Part shown: positions 1 to 12,506 of the stretch, piece by piece
Numbering within the stretch: the stretch's first letter is position 1
Layout: each line of letters begins with the position of its first letter
Origin: Symbiodinium kawagutii
Taxonomy: Eukaryota > Sar > Dinophyceae > Suessiales > Symbiodiniaceae
NCBI GenBank assembly: GCA_009767595.1
Contig: VSDK01020618.1
Coordinates: forward strand, 590,256 to 654,255
Direction of reading: 5' to 3'
Length of the DNA: 64,000 nucleotides
Translations under genes and position numbers: made by a program
Notes under the pieces: model-generated
Told to the model about the DNA's origin: nothing
Database searches by the model: none
What the model saw: the letters and a program-made list of their open reading frames with translations, nothing else

Positions 1-357
1 CCCATATACTATGGTTAATCATCATGTTAGATCACCTCATTAGAACCTACTGTATACTTTAATGATTGTGATGAACCATTATAGATTACATCATAACTGC
101 TACAGATAGTAATCAACATCCATCAATCACCTTACTCAACATCAATGAACCATCAGTATCAACAAACCCCTCTTTGATGCTCATAACTATTCTGGTTATT
201 ACACCTACGGCTTGATCTATGGGCACGGTCAAACAGGCAATAGATAACCTATCACCCATACAATCAAGGCCGGGAAAACGATCACACCATGTCCCTCAAA
301 TAAGAATGTATACTATCGCCTTTGGTTCACAGATTCAATAGCCCTAAGCCAAACTAG

Positions 358-3300
358 TGCCATGTGGGTTGCCTATGATGGGTCACCCCATGGATCCTCC
401 CCTCCCCATGGCTCCCCCCCCCCCCCCTCCCCGCCAGGAGCTGGTGGAAACCTTGGGACGTCACCTGCAAGCGCTGGGACAGCGCTGCGATGACGCCGTG
501 CGCGCCTTCGTTCCGCTGCAGGAGGATGTGAAGCAACGCATGGCCACGGCCACGGCGGCGCTGAGCCACGGCGGATCGGTTGGGACCCTGGGGACCCGTT
601 GCGGAGCCTGGGGTGGGACCCTTGGGGTGGGGAAGGGTAGGGGGTTGGGGATGGGAAGATGGTGGGAAGATGAGGGTTATAACTAGAGTTATGACTGATA
701 TGAGTGCTTAAGAAGGGAAGATGTTGGTACTTAATCATGATTGATGATGGGTGATGATGATTGATCATGCTTCGTATGGTTATCTATGTAGACATTGGTG
801 GTTAATGATGGGTTGAAGGGTCTCCCAGTCTAACACTGGTGCTGAAACTTGCTTGAGAGTTTATGTTGCTGTTTCCTGCCAATATGGATGGATTCAATGT
901 CAGTTTCTTCCTCCATAAAAGTAATGTAGCGGGATGATTACTATGGACATTTCATTGTTTGAAAATGGTTCAGTTCAGACCCATTCAATATGGACCATCC
1001 ATTGTTTAAATGTGCATATTTTTTTCAATTTGGTTTCGACATAGATCATTTTGGGATGCTGAGTATATCGACCTCACCAGCACCAGCATCAGCAACTCGA
1101 TCTCCAAGGAATTCTTGGTTAGCTCAACATTCTGAAGACCAACCCCCTGAGTCTGCCGTGCTGGAAGTCGAGGAGGCCCTCTCACAGGTGGAGTCGGTCT
1201 CCTACTTGCCTTGCTGCTATAGGTGGGTGGGTGATACGACTTTTCGCCTCCGCTTCCTGGTCTCGCTAGCTCTGGTGCTGCGCAAACTGCTGCCGCCAGA
1301 GGCGCAGGAAAATGGTGATGAGATCTCGACCTGTCAGCAGCTCGTGGGGAAGCTTTGTCAACGCTGCTGGGTGACATTGATCCACTTAAACTTCGATTTC
1401 TAGTTAACGATTTTGGGGTTGTATAGTTGGAGATGTATACCCAGCGGATCACCTGAAGCCATCATTTGTTGCCATGGGATCAGCCACCTATCAAGGGGAT
1501 CACCATGGGGATCAGCCACCTATCAAGGGGATCACCATGGGGATCAGCCACCTATCAAGGGGATCACCATGGGGATCAGCCACCTATCAAGGGGATCACC
1601 ATGGGGATCAGCCACCTATCAAGGGGATCACCATGGGGATCAGCCACCTATCAAGGGGATCACCATGGGGATCAGCCACCTATCAAGGGGATCACCATGG
1701 GGATCAGCCACCTATCAAGGGGATCACCATGGGGATCAGCCACCTATCAAGGGGATCACCATGGGGATCAGCCACCTATCAAGGGGATCACCATGGGGAT
1801 CAGCCACCTATCAAGGGGATCACCATGGGGATCAGCCACCTATCAAGGGGATCACCATGGGGATCAGCCACCTATCAAGGGGATCACCATGGGGATCAGC
1901 CACCTATCAAGGGGATCACCATGGGGATCAGCCACCTATCAAGGGGATCACCATGGGGATCAGCCACCTATCAAGGGGATCACCATGGGGATCAGCCACC
2001 TATCAAGGGGATCACCATGGGGATCAGCCACCTATCAAGGGGATCACCATGGGGATCAGCCACCTATCAAGGGGATCACCATGGGGATCAGCCACCTATC
2101 AAGGGGATCACCATGGGGATCAGCCACCTATCAAGGGGATCACCATGGGGATCAGCCACCTATCAAGGGGATCACCATGGGGATCAGCCACCTATCAAGG
2201 GGATCACCATGGGGATCAGCCACCTATCAAGGGGATCACCATGGGGATCAGCCACCTATCAAGGGGATCACCATGGGGATCAGCCACCTATCAAGGGGAT
2301 CACCATGGGGATCAGCCACCTATCAAGGGGATCACCATGGGGATCAGCCACCTATCAAGGGGATCACCATGGGGATCAGCCACCTATCAAGGGGATCACC
2401 ATGGGGATCAGCCACCTATCAAGGGGATCACAATGGGGATCAGCCACCTATCAAGGGACTCACCATGGGGATCAGCCACCTATCAAGGGGATCACCATGG
2501 GGATCAGCCACCTATCAAGGGGATCACCATGGGGATCAGCCACCTATCAAGGGGATCACCATGGGGATCAGCCACCTATCAAGGGGATCACCATGGGGAT
2601 CAGCCACCTATCAAGGGGATCACCATGGGGATCAGCCACCNNNNNNNNNNNNNNNNNNNNNNNNNNNNNNNNNNNNNNNNNNNNNNNNNNNNNNNNNNNN
2701 NNNNNNNNNNNNNNNNNNNNNNNNNNNNNNNNNNNNNNNNNNNNNNNNNNNNNNNNNNNNNNNNNNNNNGCGGGTCGCAGGCTTCGGGGACGAGCTACGG
2801 AGGATGCTGGGGAGGGCCATCGAGGAGGCTGCGGCGGAGGTGCCGTGGGTTCATCCAAGTGGGGGGCTGTGGGGTCAGGGTGACTGGTGGGTTTTTTTGC
2901 CTGTGAAACATGGTGATTTTTTGGGGGGTTGTTGCGAGATGTTATGAGTAATACGTCAGATCTAATAAATTTGGGGGTTATGAGAATGTATGAGCCATTT
3001 GTTTGTTCAACAAGGGTGGTAACGCACAAGTGGCTACCCCAGATGACTTCCCAGCCCTTGAATCCCAGTGAGTCTTGGTCACAAAGCCCCAGTGGATGGT
3101 TGGACTCGCATAGGCCTGGCAGACCCAGCTGGAAGAACTGCAAGGAACAGCTCCGCTTCCCAACCCAAGGATCTAAGTGGCAACTAGGCATTTAGTCAAC
3201 CTAGCAGCTAACCAAGCAACCAGCCAAGCAACCAGCCAAAAAAGGCCAACCAATCAGCCAACCCAACCAGCCAACCCAACCTCAACTCAACTCAATCCTA

Positions 3301-6300
3301 CCAATCCCCACGAACCTCCCAGTGCCCGCAATACCCCAGCCACCTGCGCCGAGGCAGAAGTGGAGTGGGTGCAGATGCCCCGGTGGCCCATGAAGTTCCC
3401 AGTGGCCAAGGCCATGACAAGCTTCGTGGTCGAGTACCTGGCCCCTTCGGCTCCCAGGTGGGGCCTCTCCCGGCTGCTGAGGGCAACGGACCTCTTCCAT
3501 CAGCCCAGGATCATCGCCGTTCATATGTCCTGGAGTGATGCCATGATTCAGTAGGATCGGCTCACCCATCAATGCTTTGGATAGCCCTTCTTTTGGCGCA
3601 ATTGTGCGCAATTACGACTAAAAAAACATTAAAACAAAAACACTCATGGGTGTATTTTGTGGATGCAATTTCTGCGCCACAAACGTCATAAGCTCCAACC
3701 CTCCAACTAGAGTTCTATCATGTCATAACTGGTAGTTGCTTGTTCACCCCGCCTGCTCGAAAGCCGCGCTTTGCTCTGCACCAGGATGACACCGAGATCC
3801 GAACATCGGCGTTTGACGGAATGTCCTGAGCACAGCCTGCAACCGGCTGCGTTGCTGCAGATCCTCTACGATCTCAAGGAACCCTTTCAGGTGCAGCCGC
3901 TTGAAACCTGATGTCCCCTGTAGTATCCCTTCCCCAGGGACAAACAAAAACCAGGGTTCTGATGGCAGGGTGCAGGGATGAATGATTCAGGGCTATTGGG
4001 TGCACTGGATCAAAGTTCTATATGTAGTCTAAAACTTCAACAAAAGATTCTTGTGCGAGTAGTCATGTAGTCTTTGAAGTACGACTCGCATCAAGTTTGA
4101 CAGACCATCAGCTCCCAAAACCATCATTTTTATGGCTCAGAACATCATTTAAAATTCTTATAACCCTCATCATAAACCACCAAGAACCATCAAAACCCTA
4201 GCCATTTTCTGGTTTTTTGGGGTGTTCCCATGGTAGGAGGCCCCTCGACCTGTGGATCACCGTATCAGGTCCGCGAGAGCGAGGAACCCAACGTGGACCC
4301 CGTGGGCGCCGTGCGGCTGACGGAGCACTGGAGCAGTTTGAAGGATCTCCCGGACAAGGCTCCGCCGCCCCTGGCTGCGCCCCTGCCGGTGCCCCGGAAG
4401 GCGGAGCGCAAGGGCGAGGAGAAGGTGCCCCTTGAGCTGGGCATCCCCAGGGCTGGAGCCGGGGGGGTTCGTAACGGGGGGTTAGGAGGGACCTTAGGTT
4501 ACTAGAACCATGGTGAAGGAAGTCACCCTGGCCCCTGCACATCCAAGATCATCCAAGTGATTAGAGGGGATTGAATGATGGAGAATGATGGAGAATGACT
4601 GGATCTTTTGGTGAACCTTGCAGCGAGGCTTGAGCTATGATCGATCTGGTCATCAGTCATCAGATATATGGATTATATGGAACGGTCATCATCAAACTTC
4701 CGAACAAGGATCGGAAACAAAACCAGTGATCCGCACTGCAAAATAGGTGACCTTAACAGCTGTATCGGTATTGGTCATATGTAACCAACGAACAGCCATT
4801 GGGAGGTGAACATCTTAGTCTAGCAGCAGCCATTAAGGTGAACATCCGAGCACTAGTCTGGTCATGTTTGTTTTCCATTTGCATGTTAGTTTAGCAGAGG
4901 GTACGTCTGAGCGTCCCATCGTTTATTGTTGCTTGGGTCATGATTGAGATTCTGAATCCACCATTATGTTGGGGTCTGGAACTGCCAGCCGCAGTTTCAT
5001 GAGCCCTCAGTTGGGCCCCTAGCAAAGCTAGGCTTTTACCTGCCCAAATATGACGTGTAGTTATAACCTACAACAATGATATTTCCCTTCGTTATATTTC
5101 TAACCTCCACAAATCATAGTGAACTGATGGCCAAGGGCATAAGTCACTGCCACAACGATGTTATGTATGCAAGCCTTTATGGCAGTGGGTCAAAACCCTG
5201 TACCCCTGGTTCCCCTGTCATGGTTTTGCCTATTATTCTTGGAAAATATCCCCATTAAGTTGGTTGATTAACTGCTTGACCCATCCCCATGTCATGTATG
5301 CAAGCTTTATCAGATCACCAGCTGGCCAGGTGGAGACCACTGAGCCCAAGGCGGCTGAACCCAAGGCAGTTCCCACGGTGCCTTCCACCGTGACCAGCAT
5401 GGCCGCAGTCCCTCCAAGCGCTCCAGCTGCTTCGCCAACGGAGGCGGAAGCGGCTGAGGAAGCGGCATCGCAAGGTGCTGCAAGGGCATGGGTTTGGAAG
5501 GATATATACATACTATATCAAAATATACATATAATTATTTAAATATGCAAATATATTTTGCAAATATATTTATATATATTTACATACTTATTTTTTTACA
5601 TACTAGTACATATTTACATTTACATATATACATTCACATTTAAATATTTACATACATATACGCAGACACATACATCATATACATGATACATATAATATGC
5701 AATTTATAGCCATGCGGAGTGGTCCAGTACCTGCTAGTTGCCCTAGTCACAACTTAAGTTAACCAACCTATTCACTGGTCGTTGCCACAGACATGCCATG
5801 GGCCCGCTCTGTCCCCCTTTTGAGGTGAAGCGGAGGCCCCAGAAGCTAAGAGGAGTCGCAGCAGAAGTGGCGAATCCCTTCAGCCGAAGCTGATCAAGAA
5901 AAGGAAAGCCGGTGCCAAAGCGGAGGTCGCCAAGGCAGGCAACGACACCGGCGCTGACGTCGCTGCCAAAAAACCTGAGCCCGAGACCGTGGACTTGGAG
6001 AAGGAAGTGGAGAAAACTCCGGAAAAATCAGCATCTGAAAAGCCCAAAGCCAGGCCAATGGCTCCCTTTCACCCCTATGGCTTCGGAATGTGGGGGCATC
6101 CAATGGCAATGCCTCCACGTCCTGGAATGATGCCACCCATGGGCATGGGGATGCCACCACCATATGCCATGCCAATGAAGAGAAAGAAGGAGAAGAAAGG
6201 TCATAAAGATCGGGACAAACGAGACAGGAGAGAGACATCTGAGGATCGAGCACGCAGCTCCGAGTCTCGAAAAAAAGAGAAGAAGAAAGAGAAAAAAGAG

Positions 6301-6333
6301 AAAAAGAAGGAGAAAAAAGAAAAACACAGATGA
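358..6333 (+). CDS. 3' part of an unrecognised multi-exon gene with a Lys/Glu-rich C-terminal tail
   Basis: Eight exons chain in phase: 358-578, 1152-1314, 2781-2839, 3354-3457, 3785-3890, 4269-4424, 5330-5474 and 5825-6333 (TGA stop). All seven donors are GT and most acceptors read AG|G. The visible part encodes about 486 residues. The first exon opens with a partial codon, so the N-terminus lies left of the window. The protein starts with a Met/Pro-rich stretch (PMAPPPPPP) and a helical segment (ELVETLGRHLQALGQ). Short charged exons follow, then an Ala/Pro/Glu-rich linker, an RSRSRSG patch, a second Met/Pro-rich stretch (GMMPPMGMGMPPPYAMPM) and a terminal KKEKKKEKKEK-type tail. The two Met/Pro stretches resemble each other, which supports one gene. 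I recognise no family. The basic tail and RS patch would fit a nuclear RNA- or DNA-associated protein, but that is only inference. Exon 2 is the least certain boundary, because an intron could be hidden inside it. Confidence 0.7.
1471..2640. repeat. 32-bp satellite array, about 36 copies
   Basis: The unit has two halves, GGGGATCAGCCACCTATCAA and GGGGATCACCAT, and repeats head to tail almost without change. Only units around 2425-2475 differ (CAATGG for CCATGG, and GGACTC for GGGATC). Because 32 is not a multiple of 3 and the unit has no stop, all three forward frames stay open, so the long ORFs here are artefacts. The array lies in the intron between the exons ending at 1314 and starting at 2781, and runs straight into an assembly gap. 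The true copy number is therefore unknown. Confidence 0.97.
2641..2769. other. Assembly gap (129 N)
   Basis: A run of N follows the satellite array. Unique sequence resumes at 2770, just before the exon starting at 2781. The gap most likely hides more 32-bp units. Confidence 0.99.
5179..5292 (-). repeat. Family B inverted-repeat element (reverse copy)
   Basis: The left end reads ATGGCAGTGGGTCAAAACCC and the right end TTGACCCATCCCCATG, the family B termini in reverse orientation. The internal block GTACCCCTGGTTCCCC is also conserved. The element lies in the last-but-one intron block of the first gene, 37 bp before the exon at 5330. Confidence 0.75.
5515..5715. repeat. AT-rich low-complexity intron
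   Basis: About 200 bp of ATATTTACATA-like sequence with no coding potential. It lies inside the last intron of the first gene (5475-5824). Confidence 0.8.
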
Positions 6334-8131
6334 CCGGCTGTGACGCGCAGCATCGCTGGTAGTCTTCTGCTGGTTTTCTCCACTTGGCTCGTCGGGGGTG
6401 TAATCTCACCCCGGCTACAAAGCAGTGTGCAGCAATGCGTGAAAGTGACATCATTCGATACTATCGTGACATTATTCAATAATATCAACCTTGGTGCCTT
6501 CAGTTTTTTTAATCATACCCGTGCATGACCATTTGGCTGATCTTTTTGGGATTGCTAGCAACCACAAACCGGATTCTATCATATCAATTCAAAGTGGTCT
6601 TAGAAGATACCATAGACTCATGAAATTATTGCAACAACATTCACTGCTGGTTCGCGAGAATAATCCAAACATTGACCTCAGTCCATTGGGAACAATCAAC
6701 AGAGTGACGATAGGAAAACTTAGCTACAATAGCACTGGTGTGTGCCCCTCCATCATCCAATTTATTTTGTCCACGAAGAAGTGGGCATGTTGGTATCCCA
6801 TACCGGGCTTGCTAACAAAACAATAACAATACCAACAGTACGATTTACAAATACTAGTGGCTCATGCTCACTATTACTCATGATTGACCATTCCATATTT
6901 GCCATTATTAACCATATTATTTGCCACTACCAAAATCTATGAAGCACTACTAGCCACTACCATATGAGTAGCTATTATTACCCATTATTAACCATTTGGG
7001 GATGCGATTGGTTAGCCCAATCTACCAATCTACAGCGCTCACCTCCCATCGCCAGTGGATGGAATTTACCTTGTGGATCATGCGACGTCACGACTGCAAT
7101 AAGATACGTGGGTGTTTCCCCTCAAACCATCCATTAATAATAGTCATGCATGTTGCAGGCACCGCTGGACAATTTTCCTTGCAAAGCTTGGGGCCACCCA
7201 AAATGCATGGTGGGACATGTATAGCAACAATCCAACCGTTTTTGAGGGTCCCTTATTCTAAGAAAACTCCATAGTATCTACTAGCAACAAGTTGAGCGCA
7301 ATGATTTTCAGGTGAATTCAAATTTCTGATTTGACCTTTACATATCAATGTATTTCTCATTTCTTATTAATGTATATGCACTAGTTGGATGTGTGTTAAA
7401 TGTATGCTCCAGTTTCCTAGTGTGTACATTGACAAAACACTAGTTTATGTATACAAATGTTGATATTGATATATTCAGTTCTAAATCAGTTGAAATATTA
7501 GTTATGATAGTTCTTTAAAACAGTTAATATTTGTATTTATACAACTGTATTTATACAAATGTTTCTAGTTGTACTTCAGTTCTCATTTGGAGCCACTTGT
7601 TGCTGCATCGCGACGAGCTCGCTGCGATGGCAAAAACGTGTCGCCGCCACTAGGCCTTCGCACGCTGCTCGTTGGTTGACATTTTCGTTGAATGTCCAGC
7701 AGTTCCCAGTGGCCTGTTCAACACTCGTTGCAGTTGATAGGGATCTAAGACATGCAGACACATGCGACATCTATGCCAATTTATGCCATATAGAAAAATA
7801 TAACTATACAAGGATATACACATGTATACAACACACGCATGCATCCCAGATTCTCCCAGATGCTGGCTTTTCAATTTGAAGTCATTCCTAGTTGATGGCC
7901 GTTTTTGTTTTCACAGAGTTCATTTGGCTGGTGGTTTGGAGGGAGCTAAGGAGCTAGGGGTATCCCAATGGCCCTTTTAAAGGGGGAGCTATTCGTAGGT
8001 TTCACACTGAGACTCGTTTGCGCAGGAGTGGCCAAACCAAAGGGTAGTTTTTCTTCTTTGGTCCAAAAATGTGTGCTATGTTGGTAGACATCAGATATGC
8101 AAAGATGATTCTGCATTTACATTTACCCACA
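6334..8131. other. Intergenic stretch without a supported gene
   Basis: The sequence is mostly AT-rich. One GC-richer island at about 7600-7770 is open on both strands (64 aa on the minus strand), but neither reading has convincing splice sites. I cannot assign it. It may hold the 3' untranslated region of the first gene and the promoter of the next. Confidence 0.5.
7938..8002. repeat. Family C repeat
   Basis: It carries GGAGCTAAGGAGCTAGGGG, TATCCC and TTTTAAAGGGGGAGCTA. The same blocks recur near 11816, 19470, 36245, 56775 and 57000. Confidence 0.7.
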
Positions 8132-8238
8132 TGGTGCTTTCTTAAAGTAGGGGTACTCCGAAATCCTCCGATGTTAGTCATTTGTACAAAAAAAAACCAT
8201 CTATTTTTGGGGTACCTCTATGGCTTGAGAAACCACCT
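8132..8238. repeat. Family A inverted-repeat element (diverged)
   Basis: The right end GGCTTGAGAAACCACC and the internal GGGGTACTCCGAAATC match family A. The left end (TGGTGCTTTCTTAAAGTAGG) is diverged. Confidence 0.6.
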
Positions 8239-8323
8239 TATGGTCACACACATACATGGTGGTGAGGTGTGATATACTGCCAATGCTCCAGCTCACTCAC
8301 ATTGTTCTCCTGTCGCTGCTCAG

Positions 8324-10214
8324 ACGGACTTGCCTGGAGCAAGCATCTCCTATGACCAGGACGATGAGTCGATGGGCGGGTTTGGTCTTTCATAGAGGTG
8401 GCTTGGTTGATGGGAAAATCTACAGGAAGAACTTATCATGAATGATATTTACTGTATGACATTTCTGTCTACTTATAGATCTATAGAGGAAACCCTACTT
8501 ATAGAACCTTTTGCAACTGACAATGAATTACTATGACCAGGTTTCCTCCAGATTGTCAAACAAAGCCAGCGAGAATTCACTGAGCAACCAAACATGTGGT
8601 TTGCTCACCCTGACAAGGGATGGTTGATGGTTATAACCAAGGTAGGTGCTGGGATCGTAATTGCAGTGAGTCAATGGTTTGTTCACACTTGCTTGGTTGA
8701 AAACTATAGGGAAGCTATCTTGTTTATGGATGTTTATGTGGTGGGTTTCTCAAAACCCCTAAATAGTTAACCAGCCATTTCTTGGGGATGCCCTATTTCG
8801 AGAAACCGCCACGTGGTGGTTCCAATTTTCTTGACAGCGGTCGGGTTCCAGCATAGCACTTCCGTTGTTCAGGAGCTGAGCATGAAAGACTTGATCCTCT
8901 GCCTTTTGGAAGCAGACAACCGGAAAGTCTTTCTGGTCAAGGCTGGGGCGAGCCATGGGACGCCATCAGCAGCTTGCTAGTTGAGACAGTCACGGTTTGG
9001 AGTCGAAATCTGTGGTTTGAACTCGGTCAGTTTAGCCCTTTGACTGGTGGGTTTTAGGCACTTGCTTGGGTATACTGAGTCTTGTTCCAAGGAATCATTT
9101 GGTCAACCTCCATGTTTGGCTGCGCAGCTGTTTCCCCAGGGGCCCCAGCCATCGTTTGATGGCCGACAACAGTGACACCTGTGGATGGAGAAGGTACCAA
9201 TACTGCAGTGGTTAGCGAACAGATTCACCCATTAGCACAGCCTTGTCCAATCTGAGTCCATTGAAGTCATGGTGATGCCAAGCGCTCCGAAATCATCGCT
9301 TTGGAGCGGAGTGTATCCAGTTGACACGCACTCATCACTGATTGGTATCCAGCCGTCCAACCATTGATGAACCGAGAGGGGGACCTGAATGAGGTGCTTG
9401 TTGAGAACAGTTAGTTGTATCTACCAAAGAACAACATAGTTTCTGGTCATTCCTCACCTTACCTGCAAGCTACCAATTGAACAAAACATGTACCTAATGT
9501 CATCATATTGTTATTGGCTCAGATTTCCGTGCAGATATGATTGGATGGTTGGAATGGAAGTCTGCAACCCGTACTGTTTGTTCGGGACTGCTAACGAGAG
9601 GTGGGTGTGAATGAGGTGCTCATTGACGAGAGTTGGTTGTACCTACAAATTAGAGCTTTAATTCACCATCAATCAACCATTAAATCTCATTATCACCAAT
9701 CATTATCAATCATTACCAACCATCACTACCCATCCCAAGCTACCAATGAAGAGATGATTTGTTGCTGGCCATGAAAGTCTGGTTGCTTGGAGCCAGGATG
9801 CAGGCGAAAAGATGCCGAAACTCCGGTTCCATGGTGGCACATCGGGAAGCGATCGACGGATTGGTGGTTGGTTTCGGATGGCGCCTGGTGCGGTGTGAGA
9901 TGCTTGAGTCAGTAAGCACCACATATTCAACAGCTACTGTCCACTTTCATTCCTACCAGACACTGGCCTGTTGGACTTTCTCTTAGCGGGGTTGACACCT
10001 AGTATTAAAACGTGCAATTGCTCATAAACCGTAAAAAAAACCTGCCAAGCGTCGACTGAACGGTGCCAAGCTAGTCATGCTTGACTGATCACCATGTGGG
10101 CCATGCTGCCTGCAACAGGACAACCTAGGATGCTGTCAACATCATCTTTGGCTGCTCACTGTCCGGGGAGACCAGGAGATCCAGAAGATATTTAATGGCC
10201 TTTCCATTTCATAG
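8324..10214 (+). CDS. Unrecognised multi-exon gene (partial)
   Basis: Six exons chain in phase: 8324-8384, 8541-8641, 8852-8958, 9140-9193, 9267-9310 and 9804-9892. A seventh at 10176 ends either at a GC donor (10197) or at an in-frame TAG (10212-10214). Donors are GT except a GA after 8958. Acceptors are mainly AG|G. The predicted product includes GASISYDQDDESMGG, an acidic start; the segment QREFTEQPNMWFAHPDKGW; and the helical segment ELSMKDLILCLLEADN. No N-terminal Met or promoter can be fixed, so earlier exons may exist. I recognise no family. A family A element lies in the intron before 8852. The frame of the 9804 exon is chosen by phase, since other frames there are also open. Confidence 0.5.
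8738..8816. repeat. Family A inverted-repeat element (short)
   Basis: Left terminus GTGGTGGGTTTCTCAAAA, right terminus CTATTTCGAGAAACCGCCAC. The interior is about 40 bp, shorter than usual. It lies in an intron of the 8324-10214 gene. Confidence 0.8.
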
Positions 10215-11815
10215 GTATGGCTATACTCTGGTGCGGTTTAAACTACCTAATAGCGAGGCAGTATCACTCTGAATGAATTTATAGACAGATGTAATTTGTG
10301 TCTATCAAATATGATTTTTGTTTTAAAAAACTATGGATCTTGCATTGCCTTGTCATTGGCAAAGCCATGGCAGACAGGTTGGTGCTCAAATCTACATGAT
10401 CAACATCAACCCGTCAGCATTAAGAGAAGATGAGAAAAGATAAGCTGTGCAATGTGATGGCATGTTACGATACAAGTTTAACTTACTTCCGTTTCAGTTG
10501 CCGGTGTTGTTACTCAACAGTTTCAAAGATATGTGTACCTGCTGGTAATCCAACTAGCTGGCTGAAAAACACCCATTGCCATGTGGTAAATCATCTATAT
10601 CAATGGTTGATGATCCAGCCAGCTATGCCAGACAGTCAACATGAACCACCAATCATACTCAAAAAACTGCATGGCGGTTTCTTACATCCAGGGGCTGGTA
10701 CAACCACACCATGACTTTGGCTCACAAGCGAACAGATTGTGATGAAGTTGTCAGATCGAAAACCCACTTCTTTCATTGCTATAGCGGATTATGTCAGTAT
10801 CTTAGTACATAATTCCCGCCTACTAATGCATGCTAAAGATGTATTGAAGCTGAAGATGATTGAAGTATAATTGGGAAAATCAGCAATTCTGTTGATGATT
10901 TTTGTATTGATGTATTGAAGCTATTTGGAAAAGAACAGTCATTTTGTTGCTCGACGGATCTTGACAGCGTATGGCTGGTATGATTCCACACTGCTGCCTA
11001 CCATCGCTAAACCTTGGTGGCAGTACCCAGCGACAGCCATGCCAAGGCAAATCATTTCTGCTGGTGATGTGTGGCGCTTGCTGATTGGTAATGAGAAGGC
11101 TGGTGGTTTGTGGGTATCATGACCTTCTCAGCAGAAGTTGGCGGATGCGAATGACAATGTTGTTGATGGACAGATTAGTTTTGAAACAAGTGTAGTTCAA
11201 TGTCTCAAAACAATCGATGCGATGGGCAAATTCTTGGATGTCAATTCCTGCTACTCTTGTGATTTGGCAACATCGTTCTTTCATTTGCGACCCTTCTGTG
11301 GCTGTATTCCCCCTGCTGACATGTCATTTGCCATCAATTCTTGGTCCCTGCCTCGGATGTTGGCAAGGCGAACTCGGTTGGAAGATATTTGTTGTTTATC
11401 TATGGGGTGCACCCATGGCAAACCACTCTTCTTGACAAATGTATTTGCTATATTTGCCAATTGCCATATCCATAGTCCAGAGTGATCGCCAAACATCCGA
11501 GAATCATGATTCTCATTGCTGGGTGTACTATTTATCAGCCATTATTGACCACTGTTGAGCCATGACTGACCATTCTGAACCGTTGTTAACTCTTTTTAAA
11601 CCATTATTCGACCAAATTATGAAGCATACTGTATCATTATATATCACTACTGATCAGTGACCATTCTTAACCTTCGCTAGGGGATCGGAGCCATCATAAC
11701 CATGAACCAACGATCAGACAAGCATTGTTAATATTGGCCATCAATGACCACTCTAAGTCAATCCTTAACCTATGGCATATGGTTTTTGGTCTTAAGCCAT
11801 CAACCTGGCTGGTGG

Positions 11816-11905
11816 TTGGGAGGAAGCGAGGCCAGGAACCCTTCCGGGTATCTATCCCTTTCTTGCCACGAGCCGCCCTGGGAGTGGTGTAACCAGATGG
11901 TAGTA
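11816..11905. repeat. Family C repeat (diverged)
   Basis: It contains GGGAGGAAGCGAGGCCAGG, TATCTATCCC and GGGAGTGGTGTAACCAGATG. The last block matches GGGAGTGGTGAAACCAGATG at 19536. Confidence 0.6.
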
Positions 11906-11966
11906 CAATCATTGGATATTCACTATGAACCACTTGAATATATACTTAACTCCCCCGAGATTTGCA

Positions 11967-12008
11967 TGGATTCCTATGGATTCCCATGGATTCCCATGGA
12001 TTCCCATT
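11967..12008. repeat. 10-bp tandem repeat, four copies
   Basis: The unit is GGATTCCCAT, with one C-to-T change in the first copy. Confidence 0.9.
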
Positions 12009-12395
12009 AGTACTGTATATATATATATTATTTTTCTACAGATATATTTATATGTATTTATTTATGTTTTTTAACTGTAGGAAAACCCTGGAAAATCAAC
12101 AACCGCTGCGCATGGATTCCTAGCGGCTCCGACCTCAACAGGTGGAGGATAAGAGCGAAATCTCGGTCTAAACAGGCGCCGGGTGGCTGAAATGAAACCA
12201 ACAGCAGTGGCAACGTGGTGCCAAGGCCGCCACTTCTGGTTGCGCAGCACATGATGGTTGATGATGGTTCTTCATGAATAGTCATGCTGGATTGCAAGAC
12301 TGAACATTCGCAAATAATCAGCAAACCTCCAGCAGGTTCAGATGGTTTGAGGATCGTTTAAGTCACTCAACACCGAATAGACCACAGAGGCTACC

Positions 12396-12506
12396 ATGGC
12401 TCCTGATACTCACCTGCAAGTCGACTTGCCGTTGCAAGTCGTTGATGTTTCCTCGCTGCAGCAACACTTTCTCAGAGCATCTCATGTAGAGCACCTCGTT
12501 TCTTAG
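12396..12506 (+). CDS. Small ORF or first exon, 36 aa
   Basis: An ATG in the context ACCATGG opens a 36-residue frame (MAPDTHLQVDLPLQ...) ending in TAG. An AG|G acceptor-like site (ACAGAG|GCTACC) lies 6 bp upstream, as expected for SL trans-splicing. No homology is recognised and no GT/GC donor is obvious, so it may be a chance ORF. Confidence 0.25.
   Translation: MAPDTHLQVDLPLQVVDVSSLQQHFLRASHVEHLVS

Larger units (their letters stand above)
10215..12395. other. Spacer without a supported gene
   Basis: Two adjacent + strand ORFs (10925-11122, 65 codons; 11138-11485, 115 codons) are open. Their AT-rich composition, lack of exon-like splice sites and lack of a recognised domain leave them unsupported. 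A GC-richer patch at 12100-12240 is open on both strands. A family C repeat lies near 11816-11905. Confidence 0.45.

Noticed and set aside
1413-2947. Three overlapping ORFs of 469-497 codons
   Set aside because: They are translations of the 32-bp satellite and of N. The unit has no stop, so every frame is open.
10925-11485. Two adjacent ORFs of 65 and 115 codons
   Set aside because: AT-rich, without exon-like splice sites or recognisable motifs. The 20-bp gap between them is too short to be an intron.
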